Shown piece after piece: positions 51,530-62,000 of a stretch of 64,000 nucleotides of DNA. Numbering within the stretch: position 1 is the stretch's first letter; every line of letters starts with the position of its first letter. The DNA is from Ascarosepion bandense (Eukaryota > Mollusca > Cephalopoda > Sepiida > Sepiidae), in the NCBI GenBank assembly GCA_037127315.1, contig JBBBDQ010000330.1, positions 7,255,001-7,319,000 of the forward strand. The letters are read 5' to 3'. Made by a program: the position numbers and the translations under genes. The notes beneath the pieces were generated by a model. It worked only from the letters and a program-made list of their open reading frames with translations. It ran no database searches and had not been told where the DNA came from.

Positions 51530-51960
51530 ACATTAATAAATCTACCATTTGCCTCTTTTTTCTATAAATATTTTCATGGAATCTGCTCAGACAAGCTTCC
51601 CCGCACCTCCTCTGGAATCTTAACCAAATGAATTTAAGCATGTTACTAGGCTGGCATCTCTGCCTGACCATTTTACCATTGAAATAGTTAAATGTAGTCG
51701 TCACTTCTACTCCAACAGTTTCTTTTCTTGCACTTCTTGCCTGTGGAACTGCCTTTCATTTACTTGCTTCCTTGATACATTTCAATTTTTAGAAATTTTT
51801 AGCTAACATCAGTTGCTAACTTCTATTTCCTTGAAACACATTTATCTTTTATCCTTTCTTTGATACTCCCTGTACCCAGTTTTTTCCCTCACTGTAACCC
51901 CCTGTGCACTAGTGGTGGTCCTGCCTTGCTTGGGGTGAAATGATTGAATTTTTTTTTTAA
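51530..51960 (+). mobile_element. LINE 3' end
   Basis: 'cacttctactccaacagttt', 'ttgcctgtggaactgccttt' and the tail 'gccttgcttggggtgaaatg' are followed by an A/T tract. 5' truncated and decayed. Confidence 0.7.
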
Positions 51961-52061
51961 ATAGCTTGTGTTAACCAGCTTCAAATAATTTTAATGACTT
52001 ATTCACCATTTGTAACATTTTTTTTCTAAAGGTTTATATAGTGTACTGAATAGAAAACATT

Positions 52062-52360
52062 CAGTCAGTTAAGTGCCATATGTAATACAAGCTTTGGACG
52101 ATCATGTTTGGAAAGAGACTGACTGGGCAGAAGATTATCTCGAAGTAGTTTGCCATTCCTTTCTGCAGTAGACTGGTTGCCAGCCAAGGCTACAGAACCC
52201 AATCCTATTATTTAACCCATAACTGGAGGGAATAGATGGATTAATACCTTTCCCAAGGATATTTGTGTGTAAGTGAATGCAACTAATTCAACTAGAATTT
52301 GAACTCGGTACCTCAATCTCTCGTTCCGAGTCGATATCCACTGCACCACAATGCACATTC
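52062..52360 (-). mobile_element. tRNA-SINE with perfect 12-base target duplication
   Basis: The minus strand matches the SINE family full length (head TGTGGTGCAGTGGATATCGA; tail end CTTAACTGACTGA). ATAGAAAACATT at 52050-52061 and 52361-52372 is a perfect duplication and fixes both ends. Confidence 0.9.
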
Positions 52361-52372
52361 ATAGAAAACATT

Positions 52373-54109
52373 AAATTAAGAAAGGAAAAAAAAAATAACA
52401 ATCCTATATTTTGTACATGGCTCCAGGTTGCATACTATAAATACAACTAACTTTTTATTTTTCACTTTATTCATTCTAATTCATTACAGATAGAAAATTT
52501 CAAAATCAAGGAAAAGAAATCCAAAATGTATCTACAGATTAATTTATATAAAAAAAAAACAAAAAAAAACAAACAAACAAAATCAACTAGTTGTTTTTCT
52601 GTCTTTGGATTTATCAAATTTAAAAACACTGTTGAAAGCTTAAAAATACAATTTATTAAGTATTCACAAAATTATTTTAATAAATGATATTAAGAGTCAA
52701 AGTAATGGAATATATACTTCAATTTTGAAATCTATATACATATTAATTTATATTCTTACTTTTTTTCATAAGACAGAAAAACAATTTCACACAAATTAAG
52801 ATATACCAGTCAAAACATTAATATTAGGTTTTTAAAATCTCAAAATATTTTACTAAACTGAATTAAAATATTGAAACTTACATTGAACTATTTTTCTAAT
52901 TATTGTTGCCATATTTATTTAAATATTGCAACATGGATGAGGACAATGTAAATAGAGTAATAATTACAATGCCTTATTTCAGGAATATAGACAAATATTG
53001 AATTAAAATATATTTCTAATTCTGTGCAGTGGCAATTTATTACTGTGGTAATATTAGCTGTTACCTTATAAGGAAACATTCAGCTTTCATTGATTGATCA
53101 GCTAATGCCACTTTCAGTTGAAATTTATAAAATATTTAAAAAAAAAAAAAAAATTCTCAAGTTCAGTAGTTATTTGTGGTATTAAGGAGGTCTTCCTTCC
53201 TCATCTTGTTTGATGTAGTCTGGAACATCATCTTGATCATGTAATTATTCTTGCTTCAATTTACATACAACCCATTTTAGTTGTTGCTGCTGTCAAAAGT
53301 CCTCAAGTGTTCTGGGTTTACATTATCTGGTATAGCTGGTTGTTTGTAATTCTGTAATGCCAGTTCACAAGGTTAGAGGAAAAATGGTCCTCACCAAGAC
53401 CTACACACTTTGCCCACTCAAAGCCACTTTTAACCATAGATTTTAGAAAGCAGTTTATACAGTTGATAGTTTAGGTTTTTCTAAACAGTTTTGGTTCCAT
53501 GTTTGACATCTGTATGAAAGTTTTGGTCTGAGAAAACTATTTAAGAACCTGCCTCTATATTTTAAGTTAATGTTTTGGTTTTGTGGTGCTGGACAACACT
53601 GTAAATTTCCTTCTTGCTTCAAATGTAATGGTTGACAAATTGCTTAGCATTCATTAGAACATGAAGATTATCCAAAATTGAATTTTTTTTTTTTTTTTAT
53701 GGTCATGCACGTGTTAAAACAAAAACTTTTTTTACAAGCATTTTAGAACATTACTATAATATTCACAGCTGATTCTATTAATTGACAGCTCAAATTTTTA
53801 TGAATATTGCCTCTAGGATCTGTAGTTCGCTTTTGTTGTTTTCTTGGTGCAGGATAGTTGTGTTATCGATCATTATTGTTTCATATTGTGAATGTAGATA
53901 GGAATGTTATTTGAATTGATATATAATGTTGGTTTTACATAATACATCAGTTGGTGGGGAGGAGATTACAGATAATTAAGTTAGTAATATTGTATTTTTA
54001 TAATATTAATTTGTTAAAAGGATCAACAATTATCCATGAGTATGAACAGATTTTATTAAATATAAGCAGACACAATGTTTGCAATTTATTTAATTTGATA
54101 TGTGTAAAA
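52373..54109. other. No gene; foldback-arm scrap at 52895-52995
   Basis: 52895-52995 ('tgaggacaatgtaaatagag', 'ttcaggaatatagacaaata') is a fragment of the foldback family of 50109-50378. The rest has no coding signal or recognised repeat. Confidence 0.45.
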
Positions 54110-54118
54110 GAAAATTTT

Positions 54119-54292
54119 CAGCCTAAATACAAAAATATACCCCATGGCCTCGGGGTAAAGTCGCTGACTGACGCCAAATCGGTCGGGTTTCGAGCCTGGG
54201 TTGTGTAGCAATTGGAGTCTAACCGTACTGATGAGCTGTGATACAGCAAAACAGATCTGTCTGCTGATGACAATAATATAACATTATTGTCT
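54119..54292 (+). mobile_element. tRNA-derived SINE (second family) with hammerhead
   Basis: A-box-like ATGGCCTCGGGGTAAAGTCG and B-box-like GGTTTCGAGCCTGG are followed by a hammerhead core. GAAAATTTT at 54110-54118 and 54293-54301 is a candidate target duplication. A second copy of the 3' part lies at 34500-34620 (minus). Confidence 0.75.
54223..54266 (+). pseudogene. Hammerhead ribozyme with G12 changed, in a SINE
   Basis: Core CTGATGA (54228-54234), helix II GCTGT/ACAGC (loop GAT), AAAA (54248-54251) in place of GAAA, helix III ACA/UGU around loop GATC, U16.1 at 54260, H17 = C at 54261, and helix I CCGTA/TGCTG with one mismatch. The same single core change is seen in the copy at 34509-34552. 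Confidence 0.7.
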
Positions 54293-54309
54293 GAAAATTT
54301 TAAAAAAAG

Positions 54310-54628
54310 AATGTGCTGTGGTACAGTGGATATCGGCTTGGAACGAGAAACCAGGGAGCCGAGTTCGAATTCCAATTGAATCCATTGTATTCACTTACGC
54401 GCAAATACCCTTGGGAAAGGTATTAATCCATCTCTTCCTTCCAGTTATGGAAGAAATAGCAGGACAGATTGGGTTCTATAGCCTTGGTCGGCAACCAGTC
54501 TACTGCAGAAAGCAATGGCAACCTACTGCAGGATAATCTTCTGCCTAGTCAGTCATGTCTCTTTTGAGACAAGATCGCCCAAGCATGTATCACGTATGGC
54601 ACTTAACTGACTGACTGACTGACCCTCC
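54310..54628 (+). mobile_element. tRNA-SINE, full length
   Basis: Head GCTGTGGTACAGTGGATATC, B box GAGTTCGAATTCC, body and 3' domain as in 21661-21967, ending in (ACTG)n. It follows the second-family SINE after a short A-rich stretch. Confidence 0.85.
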
Positions 54629-54859
54629 AGTCATCATCAGCTGTTCATTGATTAATTGATAAATCATTGTGTTTATAATAATAATAATAATAATAATAAA
54701 AACACTCAACCAAGGTGAGAAAAATAGTTTGAAATAGAAGTATATTGACAATTACACATTTCGAACATTAGGTATATTTTTTGTCAAAAAAATCCTTTCA
54801 CGTAAAGTGAAGAATCTACTGATTGGATTATTACAAATGTGACAGTCACACAATATACA

Positions 54860-55010
54860 ATCTCATTCAACAGCTTTGGTAAAAAGGAAGTTCATTAGGA
54901 CAGCTTCTTCCCAAAAGGCACTATTTTATAAAGCAGACTCCCAAGAGGATGCTTCCCTGAACACTACAATTTTAACCTCTTCAAGAAAAAAATAAACAAT
55001 CTTACTGCTG
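54860..55010 (+). mobile_element. LINE fragment (second subfamily)
   Basis: 'cagcttcttcccaaaaggca' and 'gactcccaagaggatgcttc' with 'ttttaacctcttcaag' match 2285-2500. Confidence 0.55.
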
Positions 55011-55273
55011 GTTAAGTAATAATTACTGCCATAGGAAAGCATTAAAAAATATTCAGTAATGTCCCCTTGATGTAACTTGGCAGTCATGCAAATGGTTCAC
55101 AAGATATGCAGAATGGTTAAATACATTGCAGACAGATATTTTTTATAAGCAAAAAGGAATACTTAACTTGCTATTGTGGACCTAGTTAACTTGATTGTTA
55201 TTTTGTTTTTTTACAGTTTATTGGCCATTTTTACTTTATTTAAAGGTAAAACATATTGCATTATGAGGTGTTG

Positions 55274-55390
55274 ATTACAGGACATGGTATTTCTAAGCAG
55301 TCCTCCATCTAAGTACTGATCAGGTATAATATTGCTTATATTTAAGGATGAAACAAGAAGCAGTGTTTTCAGAGTGATTTGACTATAGAC
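55274..55390 (-). pseudogene. Full-length diverged 5S rRNA pseudogene
   Basis: Over 117 bases the minus strand follows 5S rRNA from start (GTCTATAG) to end (CTGTAAT). Landmarks are TTAGATGGAGGACTGCTTAG (the GGATGGG/GACCGCCTGGG region), ATACCTGATCAGTACTTAGA and GAAATACCATGTCC. Many substitutions; not a working gene. Confidence 0.8.
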
Positions 55391-55717
55391 AATCTATTTT
55401 AAATAAGATTTGATACTTGTTTTAGTTTAGATCAAATATGATAAGATTGTGTAGCATCAATATTCAAAGAGGCAACAAACTATAACTTGTATAATAAACA
55501 AACTTTTACCAAAGCTCGAATACTGACCTCCATAAGTGCTTCCTGAAAAAAGATGACAGCACCTAATTGATAAATGCATTATCTGTTTTTCAGAAGAAAA
55601 ATTCTGACTCTTCATTGTGAGAGATACAACCTCTTAAAAATAAAAGTTTCTTCTCTTGCACTTAGTACTTCTGGAAATTTTTGATCTGTGCAAATGGTTA
55701 TATACAACAAATGACAG

Positions 55718-56046
55718 TTAAAACATTTCTGAATGAGTTTGAAATGAAAAGCACACAAGGCTTGTGATGCTGGCTACAAATGACATCAGCTCTTTATATA
55801 GATAACCTGTATGAAAGTAACCAGGTTCTTTATGTTCAGAGTCAAGAATGAGCTCTGGCAGGAACTGTGGGTATTTGTGTCTTCTCAGAGTGTAGTTCGT
55901 AGATGAATTAATAACCACTGTGCCAGCTGCTACTCGTAGAACCCGGAACACTGCTTCACTAGGGACTCCGTTTCCTGTGAACTGTAAGCAAAACGCTGTC
56001 TCCCAAACACCGGTGTAGCCTTCTCGAGAGTCATCAAGCAACCAAA
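55718..56046 (-). CDS. Candidate exon of an unrecognised gene
   Basis: The minus strand is open for over 100 codons with a higher GC content and more CpG than its surroundings: WLLDDSREGYTGVWETAFCL then QFTGNGVPSEAVFRVLRVAA, VVINSSTNYTLRRHKYPQFL, PELILDSEHKEPGYFHT. An acceptor-like tract ending 'tcaacataacag' precedes 56046, and a donor-like CAG/GTTATC lies at 55807/55806. That gives a 240-base phase 1-1 exon (56046-55807). If there is no donor, the frame runs to a stop at 55718. Two N-glycosylation sequons (NSS, NYT) suggest a lumenal or secreted part. I do not recognise the family. A Tc1 relic begins just upstream (56185). Confidence 0.5.
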
Positions 56047-56184
56047 CTGTTATGTTGATATTAAAATCATAAAGAAAAACTGCATTGCATGAGCTCGCCT
56101 CACGGTTCCATTACGTCTACGAACACACGTACAAACAAACCGCCTTCTTTTGCTTCGGCGAGGTAAGTCGAAGCCACAGGAACA

Positions 56185-56660
56185 AGTTATGTCATCTATG
56201 TCCAAGAGACAGAAACATAAGTGGTCAGAGGTCATAAGAACTGCAGAGTTAGAGATCATCTAGCAGGTCAAGGATATCAATCCTAAGTTGATAAAGGCAA
56301 TTGATGAAGAGCTTTAAGTGGTCGAGTCTATTATCAGATAAGCAGTGCATGAGAATATCAAGCATAAAGACTACTTGATGAGGTTGAGGCGTTCATGTCC
56401 AACAAGACCCAAGATAATCCAATGGAAGTAGTTGCTAAACCAACTCAAATAACCTAAGAAGACTTACAAGTAAAAAACTAACCAAGATCAGAAGTTTAAT
56501 GGTAAGACAGACATGCAACTCTGCAATGACATCCCAAAGGTGCTTAAAGTGAGACACACTAAGTTCACATCAACTGTTATGATCCTGATGAGGAATGGGG
56601 GCTATGTCATGCAGTCCAGCTTGTTGATGATGTATTTCATACTATTTTTAGTATTTATTG
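56185..56660 (+). mobile_element. Tc1/mariner-superfamily transposase relic
   Basis: Stop-ridden plus-strand pieces in order: MSKRQKHKWSEVIRTAELEI, VHENIKHKDYLMRLRRSCPT, RPKIIQWK, then LKVRHTKFTSTVMILMRNGG YVMQ. These correspond to the helix-turn-helix region and the first part of the DDE domain of the family relic at 32331-33060. The catalytic C-terminal half is absent. Confidence 0.7.
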
Positions 56661-56910
56661 CCAAGTGGATAATTCTAAATGAAAATAGAATGGTTCTTTT
56701 GTTAATATTGCACAATAACATGTGCATCAAATGAACTATTCTGGTGTCCAGTTTTTGTGCTCTCTTCCCCATGCTAGTCTCTTATTGGCTGGTTGAAACA
56801 AGAGCTTCCTTGTAAATTTTTCCCCTTGGCAATAAATACTAAAAATAGCATGAAATACATAATTTTTTTTTTAAAACTGCAGTGGCCTAATAATTATGGC
56901 CAGTAGTGTA
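56627..56910. mobile_element. Tc1-type MITE, left end eroded
   Basis: 'atgatgtatttcatactatt' (from 56629) is mirrored by 'aatagcatgaaatacataat' (56847 onward), and the arm continues on the right to 'ggcctaataattatggccag' and TAGTGTA, a typical Tc1 terminal sequence. The left outer end is missing where the Tc1 relic adjoins. Confidence 0.65.
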
Positions 56911-56915
56911 TGTAT

Positions 56916-57330
56916 GTACATTTCTGAGATGAGGTAGTAATTACACTATTTACATTATTTCGACTATTGTCATCATCTTTGTTGCCATTTGTATGACATT
57001 TCAGCCATTGTATGCTCTGGCCTTCTTCAGAACACATGGCTCAGTGGATATAAACATTGATTAGTTCCAGTGACTTGATCCAAAGAGCTGTGAGTTCAAT
57101 ACCAAGCTACAGCAGTGGTAAACAAGTAACTTAAAGGGTTAGAAGGAGATAACTCATGACTATTAAAGAAGGCTTCACACAAGAAATGACAATATCCCCC
57201 AGTGATTGGAATAAAGGGTTCAGTTTGCAATTCCTAGCACCTGAAGAAGGCCAGAGCATACAACAGCTGAAACGTTGTACAATTAGCAACAAAGATGAGG
57301 ACAATAGTTTGAATAATGTAAACAGTGTGT
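56916..57330 (+). mobile_element. Long-TIR foldback with internal tRNA-like segment
   Basis: The left arm (56916-57019) and right arm (57238-57330) match copy e. Between them, 57020-57120 has A-box-like ATGGCTCAGTGGATATAAAC and B-box-like GTGAGTTCAATACCAAG. The right arm has CTGAAGAAGGCC ... GCTGAAACGTTGTAC, a hammerhead-like core with an extra unpaired A before helix II. Confidence 0.7.
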
Positions 57331-58039
57331 GTGTGTGTGTGTGTGTGTGTTTGCACACAAGGATAATCCAAAGTGGTCTGCTACAAAGTACAGATACAGA
57401 GAGTAGGTTTTTAACAGTGTGGGTTATTTAAGAACTATTATTTAAAAAGACCAAACAGTTTTTTTATTGTAATCATTTTTTTTTTATGAGTGAATATTGC
57501 ATCAACAATTTCTGTGAGGACAATGATTTCTTTGGCTCATCAATTTTGCATTTTTAACCACTATCCATCACACCACCTATACATTCTACAGGAAGCAGAA
57601 CACTGACAGAGTAAGTTTTCAGGTACAAAATACTTCACTACTTCTGCTGATGTATTTTTGTTAACATTGAGCAAGTATGAACCTGCATGCTTGAAAAAAA
57701 AAAAAAAAAAAACGAAATATGTACACATTGTGGTAACCTATAAGTATTCACTACTATTTCTCTAGTAGTCTAGTCTAACAATGTCAGGACTAGTTTGGTT
57801 ACTAGTTGTATTGACTGCTATTTATATGGCAGACATTTGCATGAAAATACAACATATGTCAGCTAAGATACCTTAATTTCAAACTATACTCACATCCAAT
57901 GTTTGGTCTTCATACACCTTATGCAAGCATTAAAGAAATCAATTGATACAATGTTATTTTTTCTGAATGACGAAATTAGATGACAACTGCTTCATATGCA
58001 CTTTCATGCCAGACATCATTTCAATGCTTAGTTGCTATC

Positions 58040-58081
<42 letters not shown>

Positions 58082-58497
58082 AACTTGCAAAAGCATTAAC
58101 TTCTCATACTATGGACCAAAACAATACAATAATATCTATTTATTAAAATATTTTAAAAAAGATATTAAAATATTTACTAAAATAGATACTAAATACTGTT
58201 ATATACATACCTATAAACATGAATGGGTATGCCCCAATCCTCATAAATATGTGGAACAGTATCGTGAAGGTGGGGGATGGCATATTGGTGTCTAGCAGTT
58301 CACCACTAGCAGCGTTTATCTACTTTATGCAGCTGGTGAGTATTGTATCTTGTTGATGTTATAAAAAGATTATTTCATTTTCCAACCTTTGTTTTGGTTA
58401 TTTCTCATTCAGCAACCTTTTTAGATTACAACAAATACTTATTAAAATAGGTATTATTTTAATACTTATTTTCTTGATGTAATGTAAGATATGACAG
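57331..58497. other. No clear gene; A runs; possible upstream exon near 58230-58338
   Basis: (TG)n at 57326-57350, A runs at 57692-57711 and 58041-58077. A strong donor CTG/GTGAGT at 58338/58339 follows a frame open from about 58210, but the residues look unlike a known protein, so no exon is claimed. Confidence 0.35.
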
Positions 58498-58594
58498 TTT
58501 GTTGGGAAAACACCTAATGGATTGCTCTTCCATGAAAGAGAAGAGAAAGAGACAGGAAGAAACAGAACCACATTGCCTCAGAAACCTCAACATG
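58498..58594 (+). CDS. Candidate penultimate exon, unrecognised gene
   Basis: Between 'gatatgacag' and a donor-like ATG/GTGGGT the frame reads LLGKHLMDCSSMKEKRKRQE ETEPHCLRNLNM, joining the next exon in phase 0 across a 99-base intron. Lys/Arg/Glu-rich. The acceptor tract is poor, and the link is inference. Confidence 0.25.
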
Positions 58595-58693
58595 GTGGGT
58601 AATATGCAACTTTAGGAACAAAAATGTTTAATGGAATGACTTCCCAAAACAGTCTCACCACCTGCTGGTTTTTCTCATCTCTTTTATTGGCAG

Positions 58694-58810
58694 GAGACAG
58701 CTGACAAAAACCTGGATCTGGACAAGATGAAGAGAGGCCCATATGTAGACAAGCCTAGCTACCCCACTGCCAAAAGGGAAACTCGGATGGAACTAGTATT
58801 GCCAAACTAG
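58694..58810 (+). CDS. Candidate 3'-terminal exon, unrecognised gene
   Basis: A strong acceptor, 'gtttttctcatctcttttat' then 'tggcag', is followed by ETADKNLDLDKMKRGPYVDK PSYPTAKRETRMELVLPN and a TAG stop at 58808. The hydrophilic, Pro/Lys-rich tail looks like ordinary coding sequence, codon use is not AT-extreme, and the region is free of recognised repeats. A likely 3' UTR follows to a polyadenylation signal at 59123. I do not recognise the protein. Confidence 0.45.
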   Translation, partial: ETADKNLDLDKMKRGPYVDKPSYPTAKRETRMELVLPN

Positions 58811-59150
58811 TGTACATATGACTGGGAGCTTCTTTTGTACCTGCACTGTGTTTATCACAGTTGACACATGGCATTGTGACCTCCCACCATCTTTAACCAA
58901 ATCAAGTTAGTAAAAGTTATTGGCCAAATCCACTTTCCATAATCTGAAATCAAACGATTGTTTTATAAGGTTTTTGGTTGGATCTATAACATCTTAGCAC
59001 CATAAATTTATTACAATGTAAATGAGCATTTAAATGTCTACTTTTAATATAAGAATTTCTATTGTCTGTGCAGTTGACATTTTTAGAATTATCGAGTAGA
59101 ATCATCCAGTAATAATTAAGGCAATAAAACTCATTGTAGTCTTATGTTTT
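58811..59150 (+). promoter_or_regulatory. Likely 3' UTR with polyadenylation signal
   Basis: AATAAA at 59123-59128 is followed by a T/G-rich stretch ('cttatgtttttgtgctgtta'), the usual cleavage context, about 315 bases after the stop codon at 58808. No repeat interrupts it. Confidence 0.45.
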
Positions 59151-59769
59151 TGTGCTGTTAGACAGTATTACACTTGAAAACATAGAAGCAGATGCAACGA
59201 AACAAAACAATCAACTATGAAAATAATTATGAAGACATTTTTGTTACATTAAAAATTCTGATTTCAAGTAGATTTTATAAAATGAAATATATTAATTCTG
59301 AAACAGTGATTGCAAAATAAGAAAGAGCCAGTTAAAACAACAATGTAATTTTCAGAGACTTTTTCTCCTTTGATTTCAAAAAGAATGAATAGAAATATTT
59401 AAATGGTGCAGGATATGTGGACCATTATAAAGGCGATATTTTAGGCTTTTTATACAGCCAGATTGAGCAAATGCTTAGCTAATTTGAAAACCCCCACCAA
59501 CACTTAAATCTTTCAATTATTTAGTAAAAAATTAGAGATAATTTTTAAAAGTATCCAGATAGCACTTAATTTCAAACTAATAGTGATAGGCTTTTGTTAA
59601 TTTTACTAGAGATTAATTTTATATTAGAATAATTTTGAAGTCAGTCAGTCTCTTGACTGTGTAAAATGGCCTGTTTCAAACAAAACCTACTTTATAGAAT
59701 GTTATACCACTAGAGTTATACAACATACCTTGCTTGGGCTTATTCTGAAAAGGGTATTATATATAGATA
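59151..59769. other. No feature seen
   Basis: AT-rich intergenic sequence. Confidence 0.5.
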
Positions 59770-60115
59770 TATACTGTGAAACCAATAAATTGTAAACGCA
59801 AATTCTACTCCAGCAGCTTCTTTTCTCGCACTTCCAGCCAGTGGAAATCTCTTCCATTTACTTGCTTCCTCGAGAGCTACACTCTCCAAGAATTTAAATG
59901 TAAAGTCAATAGTCATCTCCCATCTCACTAACCTGCATCCTCTCTCTCATGGTCCTTTCTCCGTCCACACCACTTATCAGTATTCTCATTCTTCTCTTAC
60001 CCACTTCCTGACGCCCCCTATAACCTGTTACTCTTTCTCATAACTTTCCTCCTATGTAACCCCCTGCAAAACAGTGGCAGTAAAATGCCTTGCTTGGGGC
60101 GATATGATTATAAAA
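59770..60115 (+). mobile_element. LINE 3' end, twin of 27555-27905
   Basis: Starts 'tgtgaaaccaataaattgta', includes 'cagcttcttttctcgcactt', and ends 'gccttgcttggggcgatatg'. It shares nearly the same 5' end and body as 27555-27905. A (TA)n tract follows (60126-60169). Confidence 0.8.
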
Positions 60116-60120
60116 AATAT

Positions 60121-60172
<52 letters not shown>

Positions 60173-60269
60173 ATTGTCTAGAGTAATCAGTTAATATATT
60201 TTTTAAAAATATAAACAGTGTTATTGTTTGGTATGAAAAAGCAACCTATTTTTCTAGTTTGTCTAATAC

Positions 60270-60610
60270 ATGGTCTAAGGGCCACTCAAGGTAGAGAGTT
60301 ACTGAGTGAGACTGTTCTAAGAGGGTGCAAAGGAGGAAGATGTGTAAATTATGAGAATATGTAGGATAGATATCAACTGACCCTGGAATTGAAGTTTAGA
60401 TTGTAGTTGTCAAGGAAAAATCCTTTCAAAAATGTTGCTCCAAGTAAAAGCCATTGGAGTAGAACTTGCTCCTTACTAAAAGAACATAAAAGAAATTGTG
60501 ATTTTCAACTTAAACATGGAATAACAAGTCCTAGCTGTAAAGGCCTAAACAAGAGGGACAAAGTAATATAACTTGTTTGAACATTTGCCATAAAATAGTG
60601 AAGCTCAGGC
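60270..60610 (-). mobile_element. LINE C-terminal fragment (second subfamily)
   Basis: 'ggtagagagttactgagtga' and 'gtagaacttgctccttacta' match 45160-45560 and 15780-16170. Confidence 0.55.
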
Positions 60611-62000
60611 TGTTGCTTCAAACATCTTGGAAACATTCAACAGGGCTTGGCATACCAGTCTTTTTCACAAGTTGGAAAGTGATATCTCTCAAAGTTTTGA
60701 GCCAATTCAGTCTTATCAAATCATTAACTGAAAGTTTTCCTGAATAGCCACACTTCTGGATCCTATACTAATGCAGGTGCTCCACAGAGCTCCGTCGTTA
60801 GTCTTACTTTGTTTTTAATGTTCATTAATCAATCTTCCCTATGGTATCAGCTGTCAACTTGGCAATCATGCTGATAATTATTTACTCCCATCACAATGCT
60901 AAATCTGATCAGTTCAATAAAGTCAAATTGTTGGCTTTGTAGCTATCGGGAGATGGTTAATGTTTCTTAATTCGGCCTTGTGTCATACATAATCAAACTC
61001 CCTACAGCTTGCAAGTTTTTATCCAGAATTATCAGAAGGTTTTCATCAGAAGGTTGGTAGCAGGTTGAAATGTGTGAATTTAGTGTGGGAGAGTGGAAGA
61101 ATAAAAATATATATTTTTCATGTTAAAATAGAAATTTATTAACAGAAATGAATAAAAATTTGTAGAAATTAATGTTTAATTAGAAAGTTAAGGGTATCAA
61201 GAAAAGTTTGTAGTAGTAATTTGTTGGATAGAGTTTATGCATATGTATGTATATATATATTAACGTTTGTTTGGTAAGAATGTCATTGAACAGAGAAGTA
61301 GTAAAAGGAATCAGCACATGAGAAAGAAGAAAAAGGACAATGTGCGACGCAGCCTATGTCCAGGTCATGGTTGAAGTTTCTCCAGTTACATTCTAGTTGT
61401 TTGGTCTAGCTGCTTCCATCCGACTGACTGGTGCTGATCTGATCAAAGCCTTTATAGTGATTCAGAATTTCGCACTGGACCGCTAAGTCCCTTTGGTCTT
61501 GCAAATCACTTCCATTGGTTAGAAAATCAATTTAACATGTACTTTAAGCACATGGTCAATCTTTTTCCTATTTGGAAAAAAAAAAAACAAATCAGGATTT
61601 CACACGTCATTGTGAATTTTTGTAAAAGTGAAGTAAAAGGTTGATTCTTAATTTCCTATGTACCACAACTTATCTAAAAAAAATGACCTACAGTTTGTAG
61701 TTGACAGAGGCAAAGAATGGCTTGTTGATTTTAATGCCTCTAAAATCTGCTCTGTTAATCATGTGAGAAACTTTCTGCCTTCCATTAGTATGTTGACCTT
61801 CAGTAAAAAGACTACAGTGACTTTATTGCTATAAGTCTACCATTCATCTAGACTTTATGAATTTAAGAACAGTACTAAATTGTCTCATCAATTTACAGTT
61901 GAATAGGCCAGACAGTTTCTTTCCTTGCACTTCTCATTTGTCAAACTCTTCTGGCCAACTTCGAACTTCAAAAATTTAAATGCAATATCAGTTTTTATCT
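60611..62000 (+). mobile_element. LINE RT region split by repeat X
   Basis: 60611-60960 has palm-domain pieces (FNRAWHTSLFHKLESDIS; AGAPQSSVV-like bases; CSLINLP). 61700-62000 continues with DRGKEWLVDFNASKICSVNH and the C-terminus ('agacagtttctttccttgca'). Repeat X lies between them. Decayed. Confidence 0.65.
60961..61699. repeat. Dispersed repeat X, copy 2 (uninterrupted)
   Basis: Shares with 19745-20860 the strings 'agtttttatccagaattatc', 'gtggaagaataaaa', 'aaatagaaatttattaacag' and 'gggtatcaagaaaagtttgt'. It continues with 'gtgcgacgcagcctatgtcc' and 'cacttccattggttagaaaa'. Non-coding; possibly a solo LTR. Confidence 0.55.
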
